From Pedobacter sp. Leaf216 (GTDB lineage Bacteria; Bacteroidota; Bacteroidia; Sphingobacteriales; Sphingobacteriaceae), in assembly GCF_001421515.1 (NCBI RefSeq), contig NZ_LMKM01000007.1, positions 334,952 through 398,951 of the forward strand: a stretch of DNA of 64,000 nt, written 5' to 3'. The notes under the pieces were generated by a model, which was given only the letters and a program-made list of their open reading frames with translations, made no database searches and was not told where the DNA came from. Positions 1 through 8,583 of this stretch are shown here, piece by piece. A program made the position numbers and the translations under genes. The number at the start of each line of letters is the position of its first letter. Positions within the stretch are counted from its first letter, which is position 1.

Positions 1-1
1 A

Positions 2-37
2 ACCATCAACCTGGCCGGTACAATCAAAATCGAATAG
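2..37 (+). CDS. 3' end of an unidentified gene (partial)
   Basis: Only the last 11 codons are in the window: frame 2 reads T-I-N-L-A-G-T-I-K-I-E and then TAG. The gene itself cannot be identified. The choice of frame rests on the strong plus-strand terminator about 40 bases downstream, which implies that a plus-strand gene ends here, and on the beta-strand-like alternation of the residues. The other two frames run 18 and 16 codons to their stops, so the frame is not certain. Confidence 0.35.
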   Translation, partial: TINLAGTIKIE

Positions 38-76
38 AAAAGGTGGATTGTAGATAATATTTTTAAACGTTTTGGT

Positions 77-108
77 AAAGAGCATTTGGAAACAGATGCT
101 CTTTTTTT
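77..108 (+). terminator. Rho-independent terminator of the upstream gene
   Basis: AAAGAGCAT (77-85) pairs with ATGCTCTTT (96-104) around a 10-base loop and is followed by a T run to 108. Confidence 0.8.
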
Positions 109-315
109 GTTCCTTAGATTCATTATTTCGAGCGGAGTGCAACGCAGTGGAGAAATCTATTGAGGTGGATCGCTCTATTCCATTTCGCTTTCAGTAAAGA
201 TGACGCCCTTAAAGCAATATTTTGTTTTTTTTAGTGTAGTTACACCTAAATTTATTTAAAGATTTACAGGCAGAAAAGATGCTGAAATAAATTCAGCAAG
301 CCGATCTTAAAAAAT
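109..315. repeat. Intergenic stretch with two dispersed-repeat fragments
   Basis: No gene is seen here. Bases 124-158 are a fragment of the GAGCGNAGC...GGAGAAATCT palindrome family that is tandemly arrayed at 4386-4919. Bases 281-296 form a hairpin GCTGAA-ATAA-ATTCAGC, which is the covarying version of the hairpin found in every unit of the 23.5-24.5 kb array. Confidence 0.55.
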
Positions 316-1323
316 CTACTCTTCTTTCTTCTGAAACTTATAAAACAGATAACCCAAAAAAGGCAATATCAATACACTTCCCAATAAAAGCGCTAAACCC
401 AAACTGTAAATGGTTTTTTCTGGCCCAACGGTTTCCAATAGCGAAATTGCATCTCCGCTTTTTAAACGGATAAAATTTGGAAAATGGGCATAACTTATCG
501 CCAAGAGGATCATCGTAACCTGAAAGCCCGCTAAAATGCGTAAAATCTTCGTTTTTCCTTTAATCAACAAATACCATAGCAATACGAGTGATAAACTAGC
601 CAAAATAATGGCAGATACGCCAACTGAACTTTTAAAAACCCAATCAATCAATGGAATTTTATCACGTTGTGCAGCTATAAATACCATTGCCCCAAAAACA
701 ACAGCGGCTATATTCATAAATTCGGCTTTTTTTATAAACCGGCGTTTATCATGTGCTTCGGTGGTTTCACCAATAAGATAAATTGCCGCCAGAAAGCCAC
801 AAAGCGCAACGGTGAACAACCCAACAGCGAGCGAAAACCAATTTAACCAGCCAGCAATATAGGCAGAGTAAAAATCTGTGGCCTGCGTATCAATATGCCC
901 TGAAATCAGGCTTCCGGCAATAATGCCCAGAAATAATGCTGTAATAAAACTAGAATAGCGAAAAATGCGGTTATAAAGCCATTGCATATCATCTTTAACG
1001 GCATCATAATGGCGAAATACAAAGGCTGTGCCTCGTGCAATAATTCCGATGAGCATAATCGCCAACGGAATATGCAAATAAACCGACATGGTGGTATAGA
1101 TATGCGGAAAGCCTACAAAAAGAATTACAATAGCAATAATTAACCACATGTGGTTGGCCTCCCACACGGGACCAATGGCCTGGTACATCGTTTTGCGGGT
1201 TTTACTCCGATTTTTTGTCGAGGTAAAAAGCTCTATAATACCTGCACCAAAATCTGCTCCACCCAGTAAAAAGTAGAGCAAAATGGCCATGCACAAAAAT
1301 GTAATTACAACTTGTTCCATCAT
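316..1323 (-). CDS. cydB: Cytochrome bd ubiquinol oxidase subunit II
   Basis: CydB pairs with CydA in the inner membrane to form the quinol:O2 oxidoreductase that supports respiration at low oxygen. The 335-residue product has the usual length and about eight hydrophobic helices. It opens with the family hallmark G-G-A-D-F-G-A-G-I at about residues 21-29 and contains P-V-W-E-A-N-H-M-W-L near residues 52-61. It lies downstream of cydA on the same strand, 100 bp away. That gap contains an inverted-repeat element rather than a promoter I can recognise, so co-transcription is expected. No cydX-like microgene was found next to it. Confidence 0.95.
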   Translation of the reverse strand: MMEQVVITFLCMAILLYFLLGGADFGAGIIELFTSTKNRSKTRKTMYQAIGPVWEANHMWLIIAIVILFVGFPHIYTTMSVYLHIPLAIMLIGIIARGTAFVFRHYDAVKDDMQWLYNRIFRYSSFITALFLGIIAGSLISGHIDTQATDFYSAYIAGWLNWFSLAVGLFTVALCGFLAAIYLIGETTEAHDKRRFIKKAEFMNIAAVVFGAMVFIAAQRDKIPLIDWVFKSSVGVSAIILASLSLVLLWYLLIKGKTKILRILAGFQVTMILLAISYAHFPNFIRLKSGDAISLLETVGPEKTIYSLGLALLLGSVLILPFLGYLFYKFQKKEE

Positions 1324-1333
1324 TTATTTTTTT

Positions 1334-1420
1334 GCCACAGCTTTACTGATAAACACAGAGTTTGGTATTTCGACTATAAGTTTCAAGCCTTCATCTGTGT
1401 TCATCCTTTTTATCTGTGGT
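1334..1420. repeat. Nested inverted repeat between cydA and cydB
   Basis: CCACAG (1335-1340) and ACACAGA (1353-1359) are mirrored by TCTGTGT (1394-1400) and CTGTGG (1414-1419), giving two nested stems with nearly equal internal gaps of 12 and 13 bases. The words match the dispersed ACCACAGATGAACAC repeat found at 23.5-24.5 kb and near 53.2 and 53.6 kb. Confidence 0.6.
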
Positions 1421-1423
1421 TAA

Positions 1424-2746
1424 TTAATTATTTTGTTCAGTTTTATTATACAATACAGGCACCATTTTTATCTGGCGGTAAAGCAAAAACGTTACGATAA
1501 TACTTAAAGAAACATAAATTGCCGAGAAGATATAAAACGAATAGGCAATACCCGGCATCGGCGTAACAGCATCTTTGGTACGCATAATGCCATAAATAAT
1601 CCATGGTTGCCTACCAACCTCGGTAACTACCCAGCCGGCCTCTAAAGCGAGATAACCGAGCGGAATTGCAAAAACAAATAATTTTAATATCCAGCGTTTC
1701 TCCGTTAAAGGTTTCTTTTTAAAAAGGATAAAGAAATAGATTAAGGATATAAACAGCAAGAGCGTACCAATGCCAACCATGACCTGAAAAGCATAGTGTG
1801 TTATGGCTACTGGTGGATGCTCATTTTCTGGTATCTGATCCAAACCTTTAACTTCTGCTTTAAAATCGCCATGGGCCAGAAAACTTAATGCTCCAGGAAT
1901 TTTGATTGCGCCTTTTACCGTTTTATCTTTTTCGTTTACGATGCCTCCAATCAAAAGTGGCGCGGGCTTTTCAGTTTTATATAATGCTTCCATAGCCGCA
2001 AGCTTAGCAGGCTGCCTTTTAGCTACATCTTTTGCGGATATATCTCCACTTAAAGGTTGCAACAATGCACCGATACAGGCAAATATTGCAGCAATTTTAA
2101 AGGCTTTTAAATGAAACGCTGCATTTCTATTTCTCAATATCATTAAAGCATGCACACCTGCCACAGCAAAACCGGTTGCGGTAAACGCAGCTAAACACAT
2201 GTGCAAAGCCTGACTAAACCATGCTTTGTTGAACATGGCCTGGATAGGATCTATATTAAGGTACTTTCCATTTACAAAATCAAAACCTGCCGGACTGTTC
2301 ATCCATGCATTTGCAGCTACCACCAAAATTCCGGAAGCTAAACCACTTACCCCAACTACCATCCCTGTAAACCAATGAAACCATTTATTCAGCTTGTTCC
2401 ACCCATAAAGGAAGAAACCCAGTGCTATTGCTTCAATAAAAAAAGCTGTTCCTTCCAAAGAGAAAGGCATACCAAATATCGGACCTGCATGATCCATAAA
2501 TTTTGGCCAAAGCAAGCCCAGTTCGAAAGATAACATGGTACCCGATACCGCGCCCGTAGCGAAAAAAATAGCCACACCTTTACTCCAGGCTTTGGTGAGG
2601 TTTTTATATACCTCATCGTTTGTTTTAAGCCATTTATAATGCGAAACAGCCATAAAGAAAGGCATAACCATGCCGATACAGGAAAAAATGATGTGAAAGC
2701 CTAATGATAAGGCCATTTGGGAACGGGCTGCTATAAAATCATCCAT
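1424..2746 (-). CDS. cydA: Cytochrome bd ubiquinol oxidase subunit I
   Basis: This is the catalytic haem-carrying subunit of cytochrome bd, oxidising quinol and reducing O2. The sequence shows the N-terminal S-L-G-F-H-I-I-F segment with the probable haem b595 ligand His18, a second helix with H-M-C-L-A-A-F-T-A-T-G-F carrying the b558 histidine, and the signature G-W-V-V-T-E-V-G-R-Q-P-W-I-I-Y-G near residues 373-388. At 440 residues, with a short loop between helices 6 and 7, it is the short Q-loop type. It is first in the cydAB operon, and a TATATTTG box lies 24 bp upstream of the ATG. Confidence 0.96.
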   Translation of the reverse strand: MDDFIAARSQMALSLGFHIIFSCIGMVMPFFMAVSHYKWLKTNDEVYKNLTKAWSKGVAIFFATGAVSGTMLSFELGLLWPKFMDHAGPIFGMPFSLEGTAFFIEAIALGFFLYGWNKLNKWFHWFTGMVVGVSGLASGILVVAANAWMNSPAGFDFVNGKYLNIDPIQAMFNKAWFSQALHMCLAAFTATGFAVAGVHALMILRNRNAAFHLKAFKIAAIFACIGALLQPLSGDISAKDVAKRQPAKLAAMEALYKTEKPAPLLIGGIVNEKDKTVKGAIKIPGALSFLAHGDFKAEVKGLDQIPENEHPPVAITHYAFQVMVGIGTLLLFISLIYFFILFKKKPLTEKRWILKLFVFAIPLGYLALEAGWVVTEVGRQPWIIYGIMRTKDAVTPMPGIAYSFYIFSAIYVSLSIIVTFLLYRQIKMVPVLYNKTEQNN

Positions 2747-2769
2747 ATGCTGTAGATTTTGAATTGTAA

Positions 2770-2777
2770 CAAATATA
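2770..2777 (-). promoter_or_regulatory. Candidate -7 box of cydAB (TATATTTG)
   Basis: On the minus strand the bases read TATATTTG, an exact match to the Bacteroidota -7 consensus TAnnTTTG, 23 bp before the cydA ATG. No clear -33 TTG is seen at the expected spacing. Confidence 0.45.
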
Positions 2778-3059
2778 GTTGTTAAACACTAAAGCCTACG
2801 GTAATTGAGTGACGTTGAAAGGATTATTTTAAATATAGAACGTTTATAAATTGAAAAAAGATTTGGATGTTCTTGTCACATAAATACTAAATACGCTCTT
2901 TGTCATCCTGAGCGGAGTCGAAGGATTAGCCATGGATTAATGCGTTCAAAAATTAACAGCAAAAAAGTCATTTCCTAATAAATTAGGACAAGATAATATT
3001 CACCGCTTATGAGATTGCTTCTTCGGCTGAAAAAGCCTTATCGCAATGACGAAAATCTT
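2778..3059. repeat. Intergenic stretch with dispersed repeats
   Basis: No gene is seen between cydA and the MBL gene. Bases 2902-2925 carry the GTCATCCTGAGCGGAGTCG dispersed word. Bases 3011-3051 are the reverse-oriented ATTGC...CGGCTGAAAAAGCC...GCAATGAC palindromic repeat that recurs at 53447-53537 and 53874-53920. Confidence 0.55.
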
Positions 3060-3959
3060 CTAAACCCCTTTCAGCTCATCATAAGCAGCAGTTAAACTTC
3101 TTTGAATCCCTTCGCCCTGCCATTCTGGTGCATTGGGTATTGTGGTTGTTTTTAAAATATCTTCCTTGGTTTTTCCGGCCTTAATTTCATCGCCAACGAA
3201 AGTTAATAAGTTTTGAAGGTAGTTTTGATAAGCCTTTATATCTTCCTTATTTCCGGTAACTTTTTCCGGATCTAAACTATGTCCCCAAATAAATAAGGTA
3301 TCTTTATCAAACTGCGCCAAAATTTTATCCAAAGCTGTAATCCAATTGCCGATATGCGCACCATTTTCTCTATCGATATATGGAAACTTGCGGTTAAAAA
3401 CCAAATCGCCTACATGTGCAATATTTGCATGCTCGAAATGATAAACGGCATCTCCGTTGGTATGACCAGAGCCATAATAGTAGGCTTTAATGTTTTCATC
3501 GCCTACTTTAGCATTCCATTTTGTTCCAAAAGTAGTATCGGGCAATAATTGTTTATCGAGATTATTGGCTTTTTCTGCACCTCTTTTCTGATTTACCAAA
3601 GAATTTTGATGCGCCACAACTTTTTCGGCCAAACCTTTAAACGCAATATTACCTGCGGTATGGTCGCCATGATGGTGTGTGTTGATTAAATATTTGAAAG
3701 GTTTATCGCCAAGTTTTTTTAATTCGTCGATTACATGCGGAGCCGTGGTTGGAAATTGGGCATCTACCACAACAAAACCATTACTGGAATTTAACCAGCC
3801 AATTGTGCCACCTTGCTCGATAAATATACCCACATTATTACGTAAGGGCTTAAAGTTATAAGCACGCATTAATTCTTGCTGTGCAAAAACATCTGTTTTA
3901 TAAACCGAAAGCAAGGCCATAGCCAATGCCGAATTCCTGATAAAATTTCTTCTTTCCAT
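3060..3959 (-). CDS. Secreted MBL-fold metallo-hydrolase
   Basis: The 299-residue metallo-beta-lactamase-fold protein starts with M-E-R-R-N-F-I-R, a twin-arginine-type export signal running to about residue 27 (V-F-A-Q), so it probably acts outside the cytoplasm. The zinc motif H-H-H-G-D-H lies at residues 95-100, followed by G-H-T-N-G-D-A near 167-173 and a later G-H-S at about 244. This layout resembles subclass B beta-lactamase-like and quinoprotein-relay-type hydrolases. The substrate cannot be deduced from the sequence, and beta-lactam hydrolysis should not be assumed. It is monocistronic between intergenic repeats. Confidence 0.8.
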   Translation of the reverse strand: MERRNFIRNSALAMALLSVYKTDVFAQQELMRAYNFKPLRNNVGIFIEQGGTIGWLNSSNGFVVVDAQFPTTAPHVIDELKKLGDKPFKYLINTHHHGDHTAGNIAFKGLAEKVVAHQNSLVNQKRGAEKANNLDKQLLPDTTFGTKWNAKVGDENIKAYYYGSGHTNGDAVYHFEHANIAHVGDLVFNRKFPYIDRENGAHIGNWITALDKILAQFDKDTLFIWGHSLDPEKVTGNKEDIKAYQNYLQNLLTFVGDEIKAGKTKEDILKTTTIPNAPEWQGEGIQRSLTAAYDELKGV

Positions 3960-3972
3960 TTTGAGGTTAAGC

Positions 3973-4002
3973 TAAAAAAAACCACGGCAAATGCCGTGGT
4001 TT
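3973..4002 (-). terminator. Terminator of the 4037-4240 gene
   Basis: ACCACGG (3981-3987) pairs with CCGTGGT (3994-4000). Read on the minus strand, the stem is followed by a T run (the A run at 3974-3981). Confidence 0.8.
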
Positions 4003-4036
4003 AAATTTAATGATTTTGATCGTGAATAAACAAAAA

Positions 4037-4240
4037 TTATATTCCCGAACCTGGTGTGGTACCTGGCTCATGCCCCGGACCAAACGAATTATTTTTACGG
4101 TCTTTATCTTTATCAAATAAGTTAGTACCTACTTTGGATGATTTGTTTTCATCAAGTGTTCTATCTTCTTTAATATCATCTGCTGTTTTATCAAGTAAAT
4201 CGTTCTCAACAACTTTACCTTTTTCTTTATTCGTTTCCAT
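4037..4240 (-). CDS. Small acidic/charged protein, SFGxxHExGxxPG family
   Basis: The 67-residue product is highly charged and probably disordered, with no signal peptide or membrane segment. It ends in N-S-F-G-P-G-H-E-P-G-T-T-P-G-S-G-I. The same spaced motif S-F-G-x-x-H-E-x-G-x-x-P-G ends the small gene at 4926-5129, so the two look like paralogues, which supports both as real genes. A good minus-strand terminator directly downstream supports this strand over the antisense reading frame. I do not recognise a function; a stress-related or nucleoid role would be a guess. Confidence 0.65.
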   Translation of the reverse strand: METNKEKGKVVENDLLDKTADDIKEDRTLDENKSSKVGTNLFDKDKDRKNNSFGPGHEPGTTPGSGI

Positions 4241-4385
4241 AGTAATTGTAAATTGATTTATTAAATGAACAAGCGAGAAATAAGATTGTTTTTAATAGTT
4301 GTTTTAAGAATGGGATTTACACATGCAGAATAATCACTAACCATTGAAACAGGCTTTAACGCCAAAAACAAGCATTGCAAATTAA

Positions 4386-4919
4386 CGTCATTTCGACTGG
4401 AGCGCAGCGAAATGGAGAAATCTTTGAACGATATAGAAAGATTTCTCCACTGCGGTCGAAATGACGATTCTACTATATGTATGCTTCTTCCACCCTACTC
4501 AGAAATCAAAAAATGAAGTGCTAGTGCGAACATTTACCTTCTAATCGTAGTGTATCGTTAAAACCTTTTAAGGAGACATACTTTACGACTACTAGCCAAT
4601 ACCTAAAATCTAGCGTCATTTTGACTGGAGCGCAACGAAATGAAGAAATCTTTGAACGATATAGAAAGATTTCTCCACTGCGGTCGAAATGACGATTACT
4701 ATATGTATGCTTCTTAGACAATCCTCAGAAATGACGAAATGATGCAATAGTGCGAACATTTACCTTCTAATCGTAGTGTATCGTTAAAACCTTTTAAGGA
4801 GCAGACATCAAGAGTGATCGCCAATACCTAAAATCTAGCGTCATCTCGACTAAAGCGCAGCGAAATGGAAAAATCTTTGAACGATATAGAAAGATTTCTC
4901 CATTGCGGTCGAAATGACG
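4386..4919. repeat. Three tandem copies of an 81-bp palindromic (REP-like) element
   Basis: Copies lie at 4386-4466, 4614-4694 and 4839-4919. Each starts CGTCAT and ends ATGACG. The left half (GAGCGCAGCGAAATGGAGAA) and right half (TTTCTCCACTGCGGTCGAAA) are largely complementary. Spacers of 147 and 144 bp also share sequence (AACATTTACCTTCTAATCGT and more), so the tandem period is about 225-228 bp. The last copy ends 7 bp from the stop codon of the 4926-5129 gene. Confidence 0.85.
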
Positions 4920-4925
4920 ATTCTA

Positions 4926-5129
4926 TTACATCATTGCCCCAGGCAGTTTACCCAATTCATGAATGCATCCGAAAGAATGAAATCTTCTTTTATGAATTTT
5001 ATTAAAATGGTTCGAAGATTCAAAAGAAAACGGGTTCAGGATAAACTTATAAATGTGTTTCCTTTCTCCATTTAATTTTTCTTCTGGTTTTGCGTTTTCA
5101 AGGGGCTGATTGTTTTTGCTCTTTTCCAT
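4926..5129 (-). CDS. Small protein, SFGxxHExGxxPG family
   Basis: This is a 67-residue product when started at the internal ATG at 5127-5129, which makes it the same length as its apparent paralogue at 4037-4240. An upstream in-frame start at 5174 would add 15 residues. The body is basic (K-N-N-Q-P-L-E-N-A, then H-I-Y-K-F, H-K-R-R-F), unlike the acidic partner. The end H-S-F-G-C-I-H-E-L-G-K-L-P-G-A-M-M preserves the S-F-G-x-x-H-E-x-G-x-x-P-G spacing. The gene stops next to the REP-like array, whose hairpins could act as its transcript end. Function unknown. Confidence 0.5.
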   Translation of the reverse strand: MEKSKNNQPLENAKPEEKLNGERKHIYKFILNPFSFESSNHFNKIHKRRFHSFGCIHELGKLPGAMM

Positions 5130-5174
5130 GACGATATAGATTAATGAAAACTTAGATAGTTTTCTGGTTAACAA

Positions 5175-5555
5175 TTTTAATAATATTGGAAAGCTATTTT
5201 TAAATTTGCCTAACCTTATACCATGAGGAAATTGATAAGGTTTCGTTTGGGAATTACATTAAAATGGCGCGGACTGCCTTAATCTTAATTAAATATAAGT
5301 TTTATTTTTGAGTTCTGCAAGAGAATTTATTAGTTTAAATGGTTGTTGCAAACCTGCCATATTTTTAGGATTTTAAGGCAGTTAAGAAATTAGGCATCAA
5401 GCTATACTAACGTTAATAGCAGCACCAGCTTGGGTAACTAAACCTGATTGAAGTGTAAAGCCCACAGCGCAGCGAGGACTTGGAACGGAAAGCAGGACAA
5501 GCACTTAAAATGAAATACTGCCTTGGCTTTTCAAAAAAACACTATTTTTGGCGCA
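5175..5555. other. Intergenic stretch with a fragment of a dispersed structured repeat
   Basis: No gene can be supported. Bases about 5453-5500 (AAAGCCCACAGCGCAGCG, GAGGACTTGG, GGAAAGC) are a partial copy of the element found more fully at 53963-54060 and 57690-57788. The rest is AT-rich and featureless to the eye. Confidence 0.45.
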
Positions 5556-5582
5556 TAAAAAAAGTCCCAATTAATTGAGACT
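5556..5582 (-). terminator. Terminator of the cysteine desulfurase gene
   Basis: On the minus strand AGTCTCAA-TTAA-TTGGGACT forms an 8-bp stem with one G-T pair, followed by a run of seven T. Confidence 0.75.
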
Positions 5583-5605
5583 CTCCTATTTGGTTAATGA
5601 TATTT

Positions 5606-6754
5606 TTATACCAAAGCATTTTGCTTTACTACCATTTTAACTTTTTCAATAACGTAATCCAACTCTTCTTTTGTGGTGTACTTACTGAATGAAAAACGCA
5701 CGGATGGACGGTTTGGATCAGCTTTAATGCCATTTAACACATGCGAACCAATATTAGAACCTGAAGAACAGGCACTACCGCCAGAAGCACAGATACCATT
5801 GATATCAAGGTTAAACAACAGCATATCGGCCATGTCCATCTCCGGGAACGATACATTTAATACGGTATACAAACTTTTATCGGCATCGGTTTCGCCATTA
5901 AAAGCAATGCCCGGAATTTCGGTAATCAGTTGTGCTTTCAAATAATCTTTTAAACCCTGAATATGCGCCTGGTGCTGGTCCATTTCGGCATAAGCAATTT
6001 CTAAAGCCTTGGCCAAGCCCACAATGCCATATACATTTTCGGTACCTCCACGCATGTTGCGCTCTTGTGCACCGCCATAAATCATCGGTGGTATTTTGAT
6101 GTTACTGTTTACATATAAAAAGCCAACACCTTTAGGTCCGTGGAGCTTGTGTGCTGCACATACAATAAAATGTGCCTTAAGTTCGCGTACATTATGTGGG
6201 TAGTGGCCCATGGTTTGCACGGTATCGGCATGGTAAATGGCATTGTATTTTTCGCAGATATCGCCTACTTTAACCATATCTGTTAGTGTACCCAATTCAT
6301 TGTTGGCATGCATAAGTGAAACAAAAGTCCGCTCATTATTTTGAAGCAATTCTTCTAAATGGTTGTAATCAACATTTCCTTTTTCATCGATGTTAACAAA
6401 ACTCAATTTATCGATTTCGCCATTTTTAAGCATGGTATTTAAGGTATGCTCAACAGCGTGGTGTTCAATTTTAGAGGTAATGGCATGCTTTAAGCCATAA
6501 GCAGCAATGCCGCAACGGATTGCAGTATTATCGGCTTCGGTACCGCCTGAAGTAAAAAACACTTCGGATGGGGATGCATTTAATAAACCAGAAACGGTTT
6601 TACGGGCTTTTTCTACAAGCGTTCTTACCTCGCGACCAAGCGCATGAATGGCAGATGGATTACCGAAATAGTTTTCCATTACGTTTGTCATTTCTGCGAT
6701 TACTGCCGCATCTAAAGGTGTGGTGGCTGCATTATCTAAATAGACCCTTTTCAT
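5606..6754 (-). CDS. Cysteine desulfurase (NifS/IscS family)
   Basis: A PLP-dependent enzyme that takes sulfur from cysteine as a persulfide for Fe-S cluster or tRNA thiolation pathways in the cytoplasm. The 382-residue length is typical. Visible are S-G-G-T-E-A-D-N near residues 69-76, the PLP lysine Lys203 in A-H-K-L-H-G-P-K-G-V-G-F, R-G-G-T-E-N, and the mobile loop G-G-S-A-C-S-S-G-S with the catalytic Cys329. These features place it in group I (IscS/NifS-like). It stands alone: no iscU, iscA or tRNA thiolase is beside it, so it could equally serve tRNA 2-thiouridine synthesis. It ends in a clear terminator. Confidence 0.92.
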   Translation of the reverse strand: MKRVYLDNAATTPLDAAVIAEMTNVMENYFGNPSAIHALGREVRTLVEKARKTVSGLLNASPSEVFFTSGGTEADNTAIRCGIAAYGLKHAITSKIEHHAVEHTLNTMLKNGEIDKLSFVNIDEKGNVDYNHLEELLQNNERTFVSLMHANNELGTLTDMVKVGDICEKYNAIYHADTVQTMGHYPHNVRELKAHFIVCAAHKLHGPKGVGFLYVNSNIKIPPMIYGGAQERNMRGGTENVYGIVGLAKALEIAYAEMDQHQAHIQGLKDYLKAQLITEIPGIAFNGETDADKSLYTVLNVSFPEMDMADMLLFNLDINGICASGGSACSSGSNIGSHVLNGIKADPNRPSVRFSFSKYTTKEELDYVIEKVKMVVKQNALV

Positions 6755-6886
6755 TTCTACGAATATTTAAAAGTTAGTGTGTTGTAAAGCAAACTTGCTA
6801 AAGCCAGCTCTGTTGTTAAATGATCAGGGTTTAATCGTTTTATTAAACCCTGACCGGTATGCTAAAACCAATAATCCTTTTGAAGA

Positions 6887-8272
6887 TTAAAGGTGTAATA
6901 TTTCTTTAATATCAGAAATAATCTTGTTTGCTAAACTTTCTGCAATGGTTTCATTTTCTGCCTCACTGTAAATCCTGATGATCGGTTCGGTGTTGGAACG
7001 ACGCAAATGTACCCAAGTTTTATCAAATTCTATCTTCAAACCATCAATTGTACTGTATGGCTGATTTTTATATTTTTCTTCTACCTGTTTCAACAGGTTA
7101 TCAATATCCATTTCTGGGGTAAGGGTAATCTTATTTTTAGAAATGTGGTATTGAGGATAACTGGCCCTTAATACTGAGATCGATTTACCAAATTTAGCTA
7201 AATGCGTTAAAAACAAGGCAATACCAACCAAGGCATCTCTACCGTAATGCGATTCTGGATAAATGATTCCTCCGTTTCCTTCGCCACCAATAATGGCATT
7301 TGTAGCTTTCATTTTGTTTACTACATTTACCTCTCCTACTGCTGATGCATTATATTCTGAACCGGCTTTTTCAGTTACATCACGTAAAGCACGGGTTGAT
7401 GAAAGGTTTGAAACAGTATTGCCTGGTGTATTTTTCAACACATAATCAGCAACTGCAACCAAAGTGTATTCTTCGCCGAACATACTGCCATCTTCATTTA
7501 CGAAACATAAACGGTCAACGTCAGGATCAACAACAATACCTAAATCGGCATTTTGTTTCTGCACTTCTTTTGATATTTCAGTCAGGTTTTCTGGAAGCGG
7601 TTCGGGGTTATGCGGAAAATGACCATCCGGGGTACAGTACAATTCTGTTACTCTGCTTACGCCCAATGCTTTTAACAAAGCCGGGATAAAAATACCTCCG
7701 GTTGAATTCACACAGTCGATTACAACTTTAAAATCAGCTTTTTTTATCGCTTCAACATCCACCAATGGTAAGGCTAAAACCTTATCAATGTGTTTTTGAA
7801 GATAAGTATCGTTTTTAATTACTTTTCCAAGTTTATCTACATCAGCAAAATCAAAATCTGCACTTTCTGCAAGATCCAATACTTCCTTACCATCAGCATC
7901 ACTGATAAATTCGCCGCTTGCATTAAGTAACTTTAAGGCGTTCCATTGTTTAGGGTTATGGCTGGCAGTTAGAATGATCCCACCACCTGCATTTTCATCA
8001 GGTACTGCAACTTCTACCGTTGGTGTGGTTGATAAACCGAGGTCGATTACTTCAATACCCAATCCTTGCAAAGTTCCTATAACAAGATTGTTTACCATTT
8101 CTCCCGAAATACGGGCATCGCGACCTAAAACGATCCTTTTATTGCCTGTTTTTTGTACTACCCAGCTTCCAAAAGCAGCTGTAAATTTCACAATATCAAA
8201 TGGTGTTAAGCCGTCGCCAGCCCTTCCACCAATGGTTCCTCGTATTCCTGAAATCGATTTTATTAAAGTCAC
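6887..8272 (-). CDS. glmM: Phosphoglucosamine mutase (alpha-D-phosphohexomutase family)
   Basis: It probably interconverts glucosamine-6-phosphate and glucosamine-1-phosphate for UDP-GlcNAc and cell-wall synthesis. The 461-residue protein has the four-domain phosphohexomutase layout: S-G-I-R-G-T near the N-terminus, the phosphoserine motif T-A-S-H-N-P with Ser104, the metal loop D-P-D-V-D-R-L, G-G-E-G-N-G-G near residues 332-338, and R-R-S-N-T-E-P-I-I-R-I-Y near the C-terminus. The R-S-N-T-E-P form leaves glucosamine-, manno- or gluco-specificity not strictly settled. A TATTTTTG box lies 23 bp upstream. Confidence 0.85.
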   Translation of the reverse strand: MTLIKSISGIRGTIGGRAGDGLTPFDIVKFTAAFGSWVVQKTGNKRIVLGRDARISGEMVNNLVIGTLQGLGIEVIDLGLSTTPTVEVAVPDENAGGGIILTASHNPKQWNALKLLNASGEFISDADGKEVLDLAESADFDFADVDKLGKVIKNDTYLQKHIDKVLALPLVDVEAIKKADFKVVIDCVNSTGGIFIPALLKALGVSRVTELYCTPDGHFPHNPEPLPENLTEISKEVQKQNADLGIVVDPDVDRLCFVNEDGSMFGEEYTLVAVADYVLKNTPGNTVSNLSSTRALRDVTEKAGSEYNASAVGEVNVVNKMKATNAIIGGEGNGGIIYPESHYGRDALVGIALFLTHLAKFGKSISVLRASYPQYHISKNKITLTPEMDIDNLLKQVEEKYKNQPYSTIDGLKIEFDKTWVHLRRSNTEPIIRIYSEAENETIAESLANKIISDIKEILHL

Positions 8273-8294
8273 TTTATATAATTTATTTGAGGCT

Positions 8295-8302
8295 CAAAAA
8301 TA
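8295..8302 (-). promoter_or_regulatory. Candidate -7 box of glmM (TATTTTTG)
   Basis: The minus strand reads TATTTTTG, matching TAnnTTTG, 22 bp upstream of the glmM ATG. No good -33 TTG was found. Confidence 0.35.
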
Positions 8303-8583
8303 CGAAAAAAAACAAGACAGCCGCTATTTTGGCAGACTTGCGCAACTTAATTTACATTGTTTTTATATCTGTTTAAACGATCAATTTTATAGAATTGCGC
8401 AAAGCATCAAAAACAAACGTGTGTTTAATTGAACAGGTTGATTTGATTTTTTTGAAAAAAAATTCCAACTTAAATATTAACGCATGGGCTTTATGATGAT
8501 TAGAGACAAAAACCAGATCATAATATTCTTGCAACTTTATTGCATAAAAGTATATTCTAACTTTACTAGCGATTGTAAAAGCT

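Noticed and set aside
3060..3959. Beta-lactamase resistance gene
   Set aside because: The fold and H-H-H-G-D-H site fit, but this superfamily is very broad and nothing specific to beta-lactam hydrolysis is visible.
4056..4256. Antisense frame over the 4037-4240 small gene
   Set aside because: The minus-strand gene has a terminator and a paralogue sharing its C-terminal motif; the antisense frame has neither.
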